From Flavobacterium ichthyis (GTDB lineage Bacteria; Bacteroidota; Bacteroidia; Flavobacteriales; Flavobacteriaceae), in contig NZ_JAABLM010000009.1 of assembly GCF_009915155.1 (NCBI RefSeq), forward strand, positions 1 through 64,000: DNA of 64,000 nucleotides, written 5' to 3'. The notes beneath the pieces were generated by a model, which did no database searches, was not told where the DNA came from, and worked only from the letters and a program-made list of their open reading frames with translations. How positions within the stretch are numbered: the stretch's first letter is position 1; the number at the start of each line of letters is the position of its first letter. Shown in pieces: positions 25,710 through 34,689 of the stretch. Made by a program: the position numbers and the translations under genes.

Positions 25710-28067
25710 ATGAAGTCGAAAAAAACCAATACGCAAACCCCGGAAACATCGAAAAACGTTTTTCCATCAAAAGCCAACTACTTACTTTCTGACGAGATTG
25801 ATTTGCCAGAAATTTTATTTATAACCTCATATCCACCGCGTGAATGTGGTATCGCAACTTATTCACAGGATTTAATGAGAGCATTGAATAAGCAGTTTGT
25901 AAGTTCATTTAAGGTATCGGTTTGTGCTTTGGAAAACAACAATGAGCGTCATTTATATCATGAATCTGACGTGAAATATACATTAAATACTTCGGAATCG
26001 AGTTCCTATGACGCCGTTTCGGAGGCAATTAATGCGAATGACAATGTGAAGGTTGTAGTACTTCAACATGAATTTGGATTATTTGCGGAAAATTTTGATC
26101 GATTTCATCAATTTATTACAGAAATTAAAAAACCGCTTGTTGTGGCATTTCACACGGTTTTGCCACGTCCTGATGAAGTTTTCAAGGTGCGTGTTCAACA
26201 CATATTAGATCGAGCAAATCATTTAATTGTGATGACAGATCGTTCTGCAGAAATTCTTCAGGAGGATTATATTGTCGATGCTGAAAAAATTGCCATAATT
26301 CCTCACGGAACTCATCTTGTTCCTTATGCGGACAAAAATGTTTTGAAAACAAAGTATGGGGTGAAAGGACGAAAAATTTTGTCCACATTTGGATTATTAA
26401 GTCGTGGAAAATCAATTGAAACTACCCTTGAAGCATTGCCAAAGATAGTCGATAAAAGTCCGGAGGTATTATTTCTAATTATAGGAAAAACGCATCCAGG
26501 AGTGATAATCAACGAAGGTGAATCTTATCGGGAGTCGCTTGAAGCAAAAATTAAGGAATTGAAGTTGGAGAACAACGTGCAATTTGTCAACAAATACCTT
26601 CCGCTGAATGAATTGTTGGATTATTTACAATTAACCGATATTTATCTTTTTACTTCAAAAGACCCAAATCAAGCGGTTTCCGGAACTTTTAGTTATGCCA
26701 TGAGTTGTGGTTGCGCCATTGTTTCCACACCAATTCCTCACGCAAAAGAAATGCTAAAAGATGGTTCGGGATTGACCTTTGACTTTGGAAATTCAGTACA
26801 GTTAGCAGAAGCAGTGAACCAATTGATTTTTGATGTAGGATTACGCAAAAATATGATGATGAACGGTTTGCACAAAATTATGCCAACGGCCTGGGAAAAT
26901 TCGGCGGTAGCCCACGCAATTTTGTTCCAAAAAGCGTCGAATAATTCTATTCATTTACATTATAGAAATCCCGAAGTAAATTCTCGCCATATTAAGAAAA
27001 TGACGGATAATTTCGGGATGTTTCAATTTTGCAAAATCAATAAGCCAGATCCAAATTCTGGTTATACATTAGATGATAATGCAAGAGCATTAATAGCATT
27101 TTGCCAAAATTACAAATACGATAAAAATATCGAGGATTTACAATACATTTCTCTTTATCTGAACTTTATAGAATTTTGCCAACAGCGAAACGGAATGTTT
27201 TTAAATTATGTAGATGTAAACAAAAATTTCACACCACAAAATAACGCTGTAAATCTTGAAGACAGTTGCGGTAGAGCCATTTGGGCTTTGGGATATTTAA
27301 TTTCGCTTTCGCCAATGTTACCCTCTCCATTTGTAAAAAGAGCCACTACAATGTTTGAAAAAGCAATTGAAAATTTAGAAAAAATTCACTCACCAAGAGC
27401 TATAGCGTTTACTATCAAAGGTTTGTATTACTATAACCGTCAAACGAAAGATATGAATAATGCTATCAGTATCAAGATTTTAGCTGATAAATTGATAGCC
27501 ATCTATGATAAAGAAGCACACGAAGGTTGGAATTGGTTCGAAAGCTATCTTACGTATGCCAACAGCGTTTTACCGGAAAGTTTGCTTTGTGCTTATGCTG
27601 TTACAAACGAAGAAAAATATGGAATGATCGCTAAAAAATCTTTTAAATTTTTATTAGATAATATTTTTACCGAGAATCAAATCAGGGTGATTTCTAATAA
27701 ATCTTGGCATGTAAAAGGTCAAGAAAAAGAATTATACGGCGAACAACCAATTGATGTAGCTTATACAATCTTAGCTCTAAGAAAATTTCATGATATTTTC
27801 AAAGATGAAGATTATTTAAACAAAATGGAGATAGCATTCAACTGGTTCTTAGGAAACAATCATTTGAAACAAATTATTTACAATCCTTGTACTGGTGGCT
27901 GTTTTGACGGTTTAGAAGAAAAAAATGTAAACCTCAACCAAGGTGCTGAATCTACCTTGAGTTACTTTATTGCAAGATTGACCATTTCAAAATATTTTGG
28001 AAATGCCAATACTGTTTATTTCAGAAAAAAATTAAAAGCCGCAAAGCAAATTTTACTTAAAGCTTAG
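25710..28067 (+). CDS. GT4 glycosyltransferase fused to an alpha-helical (glycoside-hydrolase-like) domain
   Basis: 785 residues. The N-terminal part (about 30-425) is a GT-B fold, family 4 glycosyltransferase: FITSYPPRECGIATYSQDL, the glycine-rich IIPHGTHLVPY, LSTFGLLSRGKSIET and the nucleotide-sugar region DPNQAVSGTFSYAMSCGCA. The C-terminal part (about 430-785) is helical with DNARALIAF, LEDSCGRAIWALGYL and NQGAESTLSYF, resembling (alpha/alpha)6-barrel domains of glycan-processing enzymes. No signal peptide or membrane segment is present, so it should be cytosolic, adding a sugar (possibly mannose or glucose) to a lipid-linked or storage glycan. The substrate is unknown. A terminator follows. 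Confidence 0.85.
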   Translation: MKSKKTNTQTPETSKNVFPSKANYLLSDEIDLPEILFITSYPPRECGIATYSQDLMRALNKQFVSSFKVSVCALENNNERHLYHESDVKYTLNTSESSSYDAVSEAINANDNVKVVVLQHEFGLFAENFDRFHQFITEIKKPLVVAFHTVLPRPDEVFKVRVQHILDRANHLIVMTDRSAEILQEDYIVDAEKIAIIPHGTHLVPYADKNVLKTKYGVKGRKILSTFGLLSRGKSIETTLEALPKIVDKSPEVLFLIIGKTHPGVIINEGESYRESLEAKIKELKLENNVQFVNKYLPLNELLDYLQLTDIYLFTSKDPNQAVSGTFSYAMSCGCAIVSTPIPHAKEMLKDGSGLTFDFGNSVQLAEAVNQLIFDVGLRKNMMMNGLHKIMPTAWENSAVAHAILFQKASNNSIHLHYRNPEVNSRHIKKMTDNFGMFQFCKINKPDPNSGYTLDDNARALIAFCQNYKYDKNIEDLQYISLYLNFIEFCQQRNGMFLNYVDVNKNFTPQNNAVNLEDSCGRAIWALGYLISLSPMLPSPFVKRATTMFEKAIENLEKIHSPRAIAFTIKGLYYYNRQTKDMNNAISIKILADKLIAIYDKEAHEGWNWFESYLTYANSVLPESLLCAYAVTNEEKYGMIAKKSFKFLLDNIFTENQIRVISNKSWHVKGQEKELYGEQPIDVAYTILALRKFHDIFKDEDYLNKMEIAFNWFLGNNHLKQIIYNPCTGGCFDGLEEKNVNLNQGAESTLSYFIARLTISKYFGNANTVYFRKKLKAAKQILLKA

Positions 28068-28082
28068 TTATTAATTCAAATT

Positions 28083-28119
28083 AAAAAGCCGGAATTCAAT
28101 ATGAATTCCGGCTTTTTTT
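28083..28119. terminator. Convergent bidirectional terminator
   Basis: AAAAAGCCGGAATTC pairs perfectly with GAATTCCGGCTTTTT (15-bp stem, 5-base loop), followed by T7 on the plus strand and flanked by A5 for the minus strand. It serves the glycosyltransferase (+) and the lipoprotein gene (-). Confidence 0.88.
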
Positions 28120-28143
28120 AAATAAATTTATCTATTAATTTGA

Positions 28144-28662
28144 TTATCTTTTGATCAATTGTGTAGGATTTTTATCATTTATTCCGTAAAAATCGATAAC
28201 TGATTGATAATTACTTGCATCAAATGAATTTCCACCTCTATTTGACAAAAATCCTGGAACAATGACTACTCTAAATAATTGATTTTGAGTAAATTCTGGT
28301 ACAGATGCAAGGTCTAAAGTTCCAGACATATAAATGCGAATATCTTGCGTTGTGAAATCAAAATTATAATCTAACTCAGTTCCGTCATTAAAATAAACCG
28401 TTTTAGGCAACAGTTCCCAAACATCACGACCATTTTCTACTGCAGCCAAGCGATATACTAAAATCATATCAGAATCAAAAATTGGAAATTGCCCGAATTC
28501 GTAAAAAATTTCATATCCGGAAGATCCCATAAAGTTTACATTTCTAATTTCAAAAACTTCAGCAATGGTGTCGTTATCCTGAAAATTAACATTGTCATCA
28601 TTGTTACAACTTGTAAAAAAAGCGGAGGCAACAACTGTAAGAAGTAAAAATATCTTTTTCAT
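28144..28662 (-). CDS. Hypothetical lipoprotein
   Basis: 172 residues. The signal peptide ends in a lipobox (FFTSC, Cys about 19) followed by NNDDN, a typical Bacteroidetes outer-membrane export-like start (Ser/Asp/Asn after Cys). It may therefore be surface-exposed, though this is inference. The remainder is beta-rich (GSSGYEIFYEFGQFPIFDSD, then LVYRLAAVENGRDVWELLPK). No family is recognised. It is monocistronic as far as can be seen. Confidence 0.8.
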   Translation of the reverse strand: MKKIFLLLTVVASAFFTSCNNDDNVNFQDNDTIAEVFEIRNVNFMGSSGYEIFYEFGQFPIFDSDMILVYRLAAVENGRDVWELLPKTVYFNDGTELDYNFDFTTQDIRIYMSGTLDLASVPEFTQNQLFRVVIVPGFLSNRGGNSFDASNYQSVIDFYGINDKNPTQLIKR

Positions 28663-28768
28663 AATTTAAATTTTTAAGGTTGATAAATATATTCCAAAAA
28701 TAGAGCCAAAAAAAATTATCACACTATTTTTTCTGACAAATTTATGTTTTAAAAGTTGAAGTGAAATT

Positions 28769-29683
28769 TTATTCAGGTAACAGGAATTTCGACAAATCAA
28801 TTTTATGTAATTTTGCTTTTACATTTATAAACGGCTGAATTTCAAGTTTTTCGTTCGTAAAATAAAACCATTTTCCGTCAGTTGACGCAATACCTTCTAC
28901 TTGATGAAACGGCAATTTTAGTTTTATTTTTTTTGTTTTACAATCACTAAAATTTTCATCAAAATCATACACAAAAAATAAAAACGGTTTTACCTTTTTG
29001 TTATAACCACACAAAACTAAAGTTTTATTTACCAAAGTTGCCCCTGTAATCAAGCCTTCCACATTAATTTCCCCCATTCGTTTCGCCACAAAATTTCCGG
29101 GTGTTTTAGGCAACTGATAGACAGCAGTTTTTTTCGACTTCCATTGTTTGGTGAAAATAAAAATATTATTTGCCGTTACTACGAAAGCTTCTCCGTCAAA
29201 GTCAGTTTTATTGGATTTAACTACCAAAAAGTTTTCTTGATTGGAATATTGAAAAGCAATTGTATCAATTTTTTTAGATATTTTATCCACCCGAAGCACT
29301 TGCAAATTACGCCGATTTCCTCTAACATTATTGCCAAAATCCCCAACGTAGAAATAATTTTCGTCCGCATCAATTTCCTCCCAATCTTTGTTTTTTACAT
29401 TTGGCAAAAAAATAAAGTCGGTAATTTTTCCAGTAACAGTATCGAGCTGGTAAAGATTAGTATCAGCATCGTCATTATGGGTCCACAAACCGCCATTTGT
29501 GTAAACCAAACCCGAAGTTTCGTGAATCTTTTCGGACAAAATCACAGAAAATTCAGGCTTCAGTTTTTGAGCTTGTACTATTGCAGTTGAAAAAATGAGT
29601 AGCCAACAGAATTTCAAAATTAAATATTTTTTTCGCCCGCTTTTTCCTTCCGAATCCTTTCTATATCTTCTAATGTGGCGCAT
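28769..29683 (-). CDS. Secreted beta-propeller-like protein, function unknown
   Basis: 304 residues from the first ATG. Residues 1-22 are basic and charged (RRYRKDSEGKSGRKKY) and precede a good signal peptide (LKFCWLLIFSTAIVQAQ). That long basic lead overlaps the upstream 86-residue gene by 64 bases, so the true start may be the internal TTG near 29617. The mature part has repeated blade-like units (HETSGLVYTNGGLWTHNDD, WEEIDADENYFYVGDFGNN, FDGEAFVVTANNIFIFTK, VEGLITGATLVNKTLVLCG). It probably folds as a beta-propeller, reminiscent of SdiA-regulated/esterase-like periplasmic proteins. The function is not known. Confidence 0.7.
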   Translation of the reverse strand: MRHIRRYRKDSEGKSGRKKYLILKFCWLLIFSTAIVQAQKLKPEFSVILSEKIHETSGLVYTNGGLWTHNDDADTNLYQLDTVTGKITDFIFLPNVKNKDWEEIDADENYFYVGDFGNNVRGNRRNLQVLRVDKISKKIDTIAFQYSNQENFLVVKSNKTDFDGEAFVVTANNIFIFTKQWKSKKTAVYQLPKTPGNFVAKRMGEINVEGLITGATLVNKTLVLCGYNKKVKPFLFFVYDFDENFSDCKTKKIKLKLPFHQVEGIASTDGKWFYFTNEKLEIQPFINVKAKLHKIDLSKFLLPE

Positions 29684-29880
29684 TTAGTATGGATTTTTTC
29701 TCCGTCAACCGTAAATGGTAAATGAACAGTTTCGACCTCGGTTAAACTTTCTTCTAGATAATCTTCCATATCTTTTAAATCGTAAAACCAAATTTTATCA
29801 AATTGCACTTTTTTGACAGATGCATCTTTTAGCAGTATTTCTTCTTTTAATTTCTTTTTCATCGTTTCAAAATTAATCAA
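29620..29880 (-). CDS. Small hypothetical protein
   Basis: 86 residues (or 80, if the second ATG at 29862, MKKKLKEEILL, is used). It is acidic with Lys/Glu-rich helices: FYDLKDMEDYLEESLTEVE and CATLEDIERIRKEKAG. There is no signal peptide or membrane segment. The family is not recognised. Its 3' end overlaps the annotated start of the secreted propeller-like gene. A minus-strand terminator hairpin ends just upstream at 29897, so this gene may have its own promoter in a very short gap, or depend on read-through. Confidence 0.6.
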   Translation of the reverse strand: MINFETMKKKLKEEILLKDASVKKVQFDKIWFYDLKDMEDYLEESLTEVETVHLPFTVDGEKIHTKCATLEDIERIRKEKAGEKNI

Positions 29881-29889
29881 TTATACTAA

Positions 29890-29920
29890 ATAAAAAAGAG
29901 GTTCCAAAGTTGGAACCTCT
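29890..29920 (-). terminator. Strong hairpin preceded by GTAAAGAGA
   Basis: On the minus strand AGAGGTTCCAA pairs with TTGGAACCTCT and is followed by TTTTTTATTT. It directly follows the string GTAAAGAGA. Either this is a second terminator far behind icmF, or it ends an unannotated short RNA transcribed from the 29.95-30.19 kb gap. Confidence 0.7.
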
Positions 29921-30135
29921 CTTTACCCATACATTTCGTATCTTACAAACTTAAAAGCCCCCCAGCTCGTAAATTCTTTTACAAACTTACGCCTGAAAAA
30001 GGAGTGTTTACTTACACTATTTTGCTAAAAGTTTACAGCATTTTATTTTTACAAAAAAATATATCTTTTTTGGCTTCTACATTCCTTTGATTTTTTTTTC
30101 TAAAGGGAAATAAAAAAATGCTTCAAAAAATTAAG
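29921..30135 (-). other. Non-coding gap with direct repeats; possible small RNA on minus strand
   Basis: No ORF is credible between the two hairpins. ACAAACTTA occurs twice (29945-29953 and 29981-29989); on the minus strand each contains TAAGTTTG, a match to the -7 consensus. A run of six C (plus strand, about 29958-29963) is unusual here. A transcript starting from either box and ending at 29.89 kb would be 50-90 bases long. Confidence 0.35.
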
Positions 30136-30137
30136 AG

Positions 30138-30168
30138 ACAAAAGGACCTCTTCTAAAAGGTCCTTTCT
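30138..30168 (-). terminator. Terminator after icmF, also preceded by GTAAAGAGA-like box
   Basis: On the minus strand AAAGGACC pairs with GGTCCTTT over a 10-base loop, then TTTTGTCTCTT. It lies about 30 bases after the icmF stop codon and follows the string GTAAAGAGA, the same string that precedes the hairpin at 29.90 kb. Confidence 0.65.
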
Positions 30169-30196
30169 CTTTACTCTTATATCTTGCTTCTAAAAA

Positions 30197-33100
30197 CTAC
30201 ATATTCCTTCTATACTGTCCACCAACTTCAAACAATGAAGCTGTGATTTCTCCTAACGAACAAATCTTAGTGGCTTCCATCAATTGCTCAAAAATATTTT
30301 GATTATTAATCGCAACATCTTGAATTACAGACAATTGTTCCTTTGTTTTATCGCCATAAAATTGATGCAAATTGTCTAACATATCAATCTGGAACTGTTT
30401 TTCTTCTTCAGTAGCACGAATCACTTCGGCAGGAATCACCGTTGGCGAACCTTTTGAACTCAAGAACGTATTCACACCGATAATCGGGAATTCGCCCGTG
30501 TGTTTCAGCATTTCATAATACATACTTTCCTCTTGAATTTTCGAACGTTGGTACATGGTTTCCATCGCACCCAAAACGCCACCTCTTTCGGTAATTCTGT
30601 CAAATTCTTGCAAAACGGCTTCTTCCACTAAATCTGTCAATTCTTCAATGATGAACGAACCTTGAATTGGGTTTTCATTTTTCGCCAAACCTAATTCCTT
30701 ATTGATAATCAACTGAATGGCCATGGCACGACGAACCGATTCTTCTGTTGGCGTTGTAATGGCTTCATCATAAGCATTGGTATGCAACGAGTTACAATTG
30801 TCATAAATCGCATACAAAGCTTGTAAAGTCGTTCGAATATCATTGAAATCAATTTCTTGAGCGTGTAATGAACGACCCGAAGTTTGAATATGATATTTCA
30901 ACATTTGAGCTCTTTCGTTGGCTCCATATTTATTTTTTAAGGCTTTCGCCCAAATTTTTCTCGCTACACGACCAATCACAGCATATTCCGGATCGATTCC
31001 GTTGGAGAAGAAAAACGACAAGTTGGGTCCGAAATCATTAATATCCATTCCACGGCTCAAATAATATTCCACATACGTGAAACCATTTGCCAAAGTAAAC
31101 GCCAATTGCGTGATTGGATTGGCACCTGCTTCTGCGATATGATACCCCGAAATGGAAACGGAATAGAAGTTTCTAACATTATTTTTGATAAAATATTCCT
31201 GAACGTCACCCATTAATCGCAAAGCAAATTCGGTAGAAAAAATACAAGTGTTTTGAGCCTGATCTTCTTTTAAAATATCCGCTTGAACCGTTCCACGAAC
31301 TTGTGAAAGTGTTCTTACTTTGATTTGTTCGTAAACTTCTTTTGGCAACACCAAATCTCCCGTAACGCCAAGAAGCATCAAACCTAAACCATCATTTCCA
31401 GCTGGTAAATCGCCGTTGTATCTTGGTCTTTCCAACCCTTTTTTCTTGTAAATTTCGTTGATTTTAGCTTCAACTTCTTCCACCAAATTATTTTCTTTGA
31501 TGTAGATCTCACATTGCTGATCGATTGCCGCATTCATAAAAAACCCAAGTAACATTGGAGCCGGACCATTAATGGTCATTGAAACCGAAGTCAACGGATG
31601 TGCTAAATTAAAACCTGAATATAATTTTTTAGCATCGTCCAAACAACAAATAGAAACTCCAGCATTACCTATTTTTCCGTAAATATCCGGACGAAGATGC
31701 GGGTCGTTTCCGTATAAAGTCACACTGTCAAAAGCCGTTGATAAACGTTTTGCAGGTAAACCAGCACTTACATAATGAAAACGCTTGTTGGTTCGTTCCG
31801 GACCACCTTCACCAGCAAACATTCTCGATGGATCTTCGCCTTCTCTTTTAAAAGGATACAATCCAGAAGTGAACGGAAATTCTCCTGGAACATTTTCTTG
31901 AAGACACCATTTTAAAATATCGCCCCAAGCTTCATATTTCGGCAAAGCTACTTTCGGAATTTGCGAATGCGATAACGATTCGGTGTGGGTGGCAATCTTG
32001 ATTTCCTTATCTCTTACTTTAAACGTATAAACCGGATTTTTATATTTGTTTACTTTTTCGTCCCAAGTCAGGATGATTTCCCAGTTGTAAGGATCCAAAT
32101 CCATTTTCACTTTATCGAATTGATTCAGAAGTAAATTCAGGAAGATTCTGTTTTCATCTTTTTCATCCAAAGCACTTGGCAAAACCGAATCATCATTGAT
32201 TCCAGCTTTTGTTATTTCTGGTGTTTTGCCCGAAACCGATTCGATGGTTTTGAAAATTCCGTATAATTTTTGGGCAACTTTTTGCTGAGAAAGCGCATTT
32301 TCATCATACTTGCGATTGTTTTCGGCAATTTCAGAAAGATAACGTGTTCTGTGAGGCGGAATCACGAAGATTTTTTCGCTCATTTCACGTGTGATTTCGA
32401 AAGTAGATTTCAAGTCAGATGCTGTCTTTTCTACAATCTTATCCATAATAGCTTTGTAGAGCGTGTTCATTCCTGGATCGTTGAACTGCGAAGCAATCGT
32501 CCCGAAAACCGGCAAATCATCTGGATTGGCATCCCAAAGATTATGGTTTCTCTGGAATTGTTTTTTGACATCACGCAAAGCATCAAGTGAACCTCTTTTG
32601 TCAAATTTATTGATAGCAACCAAATCGGCAAAATCAAGCATATCGATTTTTTCCAACTGTGTTGCAGCACCAAATTCTGGCGTCATAACATATAAAGAAA
32701 CATCAGAATGGTCCATGATTTCGGTATCCGATTGCCCGATTCCTGAAGTTTCAAGGATGATAATATCGTATTTTGCTGCTTTTAAAACCTGAATGGCTTC
32801 GGCAACATATTTTGATAAAGCCAAATTCGATTGACGTGTTGCCAACGATCTCATGTAAACACGAGGATTGTTGATGGCATTCATTCGGATTCTATCGCCT
32901 AACAAAGCACCACCTGTTTTTCTTTTTGATGGATCGACAGAAATCAATCCAATGGTTTTTTCTGGAAAATCGATTAAAAATCTTCTAACTAATTCATCAA
33001 CCAAAGACGATTTTCCCGCTCCACCCGTTCCTGTAATTCCTAGAACTGGTACAGCCGCCCCCGAAGGGGGAGCTACTAATGATTGCGTGAAAACTTCATG

Positions 33101-33649
33101 AAAATTTTCAGGATTGTTTTCTGCAAGCGATATTAATCGTGCAATTGTATTAACCTCTTTTTTTTGAAGATTTTCCGCAATCATGGAAACTCCCCCTTTG
33201 GGGGTTGGGGGGCTGGCATCGGCCTTTTGTACCAAATCATTGATCATTCCTTGCAAACCTAATTCACGTCCGTCATCTGGAGCATAAATTCTTGTAATTC
33301 CGTAGTCCTGCAATTCCTTGATTTCGTCTGGAAGAATGACACCTCCGCCTCCACCAAAAATCTTGATGTGTCCCGCTCCTTTTTCATGAAGCAAGTCATA
33401 CATATATTTGAAATATTCGTTGTGACCGCCTTGGTACGAAGTCATTGCAATCGCATTTGCATCTTCCTGAATAGCTGTATTTACTACTTCTTCCACGCTT
33501 CTATCATGGCCCAAATGGATTACTTCTACACCCGTAGATTGGATGATTCTTCGCATAATGTTGATAGCAGCGTCGTGTCCGTCAAAAAGTGCTGCAGCGG
33601 TTACAATTCTTACTTTATTTTTAGGAATATAAGGTTTTGCTTGTTCCAT
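30197..33649 (-). CDS. icmF: Fused isobutyryl-CoA mutase-type enzyme (B12 domain, G-protein chaperone, mutase)
   Basis: 1150 residues with the IcmF order. A B12-binding domain (about 12-140) has DGHDAAIN (His25 is the lower cobalt ligand). A MeaB-like GTPase follows (about 200-420; P-loop [20 protein letters not shown]), which loads and protects the cofactor. The mutase barrel (about 520-1130) has [15 protein letters not shown] and [12 protein letters not shown]. The mutase-site segment reads like IcmF rather than methylmalonyl-CoA mutase, so a branched/straight acyl-CoA rearrangement (isobutyryl/butyryl or isovaleryl/pivalyl) is expected. The linkers at about residues 146-154 and 192-198 are encoded by GC-rich palindromes of REP type, unlike the rest of the gene. 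Confidence 0.9.
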   Translation of the reverse strand: MEQAKPYIPKNKVRIVTAAALFDGHDAAINIMRRIIQSTGVEVIHLGHDRSVEEVVNTAIQEDANAIAMTSYQGGHNEYFKYMYDLLHEKGAGHIKIFGGGGGVILPDEIKELQDYGITRIYAPDDGRELGLQGMINDLVQKADASPPTPKGGVSMIAENLQKKEVNTIARLISLAENNPENFHEVFTQSLVAPPSGAAVPVLGITGTGGAGKSSLVDELVRRFLIDFPEKTIGLISVDPSKRKTGGALLGDRIRMNAINNPRVYMRSLATRQSNLALSKYVAEAIQVLKAAKYDIIILETSGIGQSDTEIMDHSDVSLYVMTPEFGAATQLEKIDMLDFADLVAINKFDKRGSLDALRDVKKQFQRNHNLWDANPDDLPVFGTIASQFNDPGMNTLYKAIMDKIVEKTASDLKSTFEITREMSEKIFVIPPHRTRYLSEIAENNRKYDENALSQQKVAQKLYGIFKTIESVSGKTPEITKAGINDDSVLPSALDEKDENRIFLNLLLNQFDKVKMDLDPYNWEIILTWDEKVNKYKNPVYTFKVRDKEIKIATHTESLSHSQIPKVALPKYEAWGDILKWCLQENVPGEFPFTSGLYPFKREGEDPSRMFAGEGGPERTNKRFHYVSAGLPAKRLSTAFDSVTLYGNDPHLRPDIYGKIGNAGVSICCLDDAKKLYSGFNLAHPLTSVSMTINGPAPMLLGFFMNAAIDQQCEIYIKENNLVEEVEAKINEIYKKKGLERPRYNGDLPAGNDGLGLMLLGVTGDLVLPKEVYEQIKVRTLSQVRGTVQADILKEDQAQNTCIFSTEFALRLMGDVQEYFIKNNVRNFYSVSISGYHIAEAGANPITQLAFTLANGFTYVEYYLSRGMDINDFGPNLSFFFSNGIDPEYAVIGRVARKIWAKALKNKYGANERAQMLKYHIQTSGRSLHAQEIDFNDIRTTLQALYAIYDNCNSLHTNAYDEAITTPTEESVRRAMAIQLIINKELGLAKNENPIQGSFIIEELTDLVEEAVLQEFDRITERGGVLGAMETMYQRSKIQEESMYYEMLKHTGEFPIIGVNTFLSSKGSPTVIPAEVIRATEEEKQFQIDMLDNLHQFYGDKTKEQLSVIQDVAINNQNIFEQLMEATKICSLGEITASLFEVGGQYRRNM
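33055..33073. repeat. REP-like GC palindrome inside icmF (copy B)
   Basis: GCCCCCGAAGGGGGAGC, a 5-bp C/G stem with a 3-base loop in an otherwise AT-rich gene. It encodes APPSGAAV just before the GTPase domain. It is inverted relative to the copy at 33.19 kb. Confidence 0.6.
33189..33213. repeat. REP-like GC palindrome inside icmF (copy A)
   Basis: CTCCCCCTTTGGGGGTTGGG and two or three more G form a 5-bp stem and a following G run. It encodes SPPTPKGGV at the end of the B12-binding domain. From memory, near-identical CCCCCTTTGGGGGTTGGGGGG strings recur in Bacteroidetes genomes. Confidence 0.65.
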
Positions 33650-33778
33650 GTTGAAATATCTGTCAATTTTAGGTGTGCAATTTACGAATTTATTAAAAAA
33701 CTTTAAAGAGAATGCAACCCCAAATAGGTTGTGTTTTCAGAAAAATTTTCAACAAATTAATTTTGGCTCAAACTTTGT

Positions 33779-33786
33779 TATCTTTG
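33779..33786 (+). promoter_or_regulatory. -7 promoter box for the DUF4197 gene
   Basis: TATCTTTG, an exact TAnnTTTG match 21 bases before the ATG at 33808. It lies inside the longer open frame and so supports the shorter start. Confidence 0.5.
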
Positions 33787-33807
33787 GTTTTATCAAATTT
33801 TAAATTC

Positions 33808-34518
33808 ATGAAAAAAATTATCCTCCTTTCAGCGGCTTTTGCATTAATGGGTTGTGCAGAATTACAGCAAGTAGCCAGTCAATATCCGGGAATCGGTACA
33901 ACTTTGGGAAACCCAGACATCGCAGCCGGATTAAAAGAAGCACTTAACAACGGGATTGATAAAGAAGTTTCAAAACTTACTGCCACTGATGGTTTTTTTA
34001 AAAATCAGTTGGTGAAAATTTTATTACCTGCCGAACTTCAAAAAGTAGATAAAACCCTTCGAGATATTGGATTATCTAGTTTGGCAGATGAGGGATTAAA
34101 GGTGCTAAATCGTGCGGCTGAAGATGCCGTGAAAGAAGCAACACCTATTTTTATATCCGCCGTAAAAAATATGACGTTTACTGACGCCAAAAATATTTTG
34201 TTAGGCAATCAAGATGCGGCAACGAATTATTTACAAAGAACGACTTCAACGGCTTTGTATAGTAAATTTAATCCGGTGGTAAAAAACTCGCTTGGAAAAG
34301 TTGGTGCCGATAAAGTTTGGAACAACATTATCACAAAATACAATGCCGTTCCATTAACTAAAGATGTTAATCCAGATTTGACAGATTATGTAACGAACGA
34401 AGCTATGAAAGGTGTTTTTACGATGATTGCTGTTGAGGAAAAAGACATCAGAACGAATCTTTCGGCACGTACATCTGATTTACTGAAAAAAGTATTTGCA
34501 ATGCAAGACAAAAGATAA
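33808..34518 (+). CDS. DUF4197 domain lipoprotein
   Basis: 236 residues from ATG 33808, chosen because it gives a lipoprotein signal (MKKIILLSAAFALMGC, Cys16) and lies behind a -7 box; the open frame begins 32 codons earlier. The mature chain is helical and matches DUF4197: PGIGTTLGNPDIAAGLKEAL, VDKTLRDIGLSSLADE, FTDAKNILLGNQDAATNYL, DLTDYVTNEAMKGVF. Members are secreted or lipidated proteins of unknown function, widespread in Proteobacteria and Bacteroidetes. It is monocistronic. Confidence 0.85.
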   Translation: MKKIILLSAAFALMGCAELQQVASQYPGIGTTLGNPDIAAGLKEALNNGIDKEVSKLTATDGFFKNQLVKILLPAELQKVDKTLRDIGLSSLADEGLKVLNRAAEDAVKEATPIFISAVKNMTFTDAKNILLGNQDAATNYLQRTTSTALYSKFNPVVKNSLGKVGADKVWNNIITKYNAVPLTKDVNPDLTDYVTNEAMKGVFTMIAVEEKDIRTNLSARTSDLLKKVFAMQDKR

Positions 34519-34599
34519 CATTTGTAAATGTAAAAAATTAATTTTCAGCTACATAAATAACATTACCTTAACATTACAAACCAAAAAAAAGTTGCAACT

Positions 34600-34687
34600 T
34601 TGCAAAGAGATTAATGGTTTTCTCATTTGGTTAGGGTTAGTTAGAAAAAAAACGCCGGTGCTTTTTTAAAAAGTTCCGGCTTTTTTA
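34600..34687 (+). ncRNA. Candidate small RNA with intrinsic terminator
   Basis: No ORF fits this stretch. A distinctive non-coding string, ATGGTTTTCTCATTTGG then TTAGGGTTAGTTAG (about 34613-34643), is followed by a terminator hairpin (GCCGG...CCGGC, 34653-34680) and T6. A weak -7-like CAACTTTG lies at 34595-34602. A 70-90-base transcript is predicted. From memory, the TTTGGTTAGGGTTAGTTAG string recurs before hairpins in other Flavobacterium genomes, which suggests a conserved RNA. This was not checked. Confidence 0.4.
34651..34687. terminator. Bidirectional terminator
   Basis: GCCGG-TGC-TTTTTT pairs with AAAAAG-TT-CCGGC. It is followed by T6 on the plus strand and by T8 on the minus strand, so it can also end the BtuF-like gene, whose stop is at 34690. 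Confidence 0.75.
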
Positions 34688-34689
34688 GT

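Noticed and set aside
32463..33706. Several plus-strand open frames opposite icmF
   Set aside because: They are shadows of the icmF reading frame. Their codon patterns follow from the opposite strand.
33650..33807. Possible cobalamin riboswitch at icmF
   Set aside because: The leader is short and lacks the B12-box and the expected stems.
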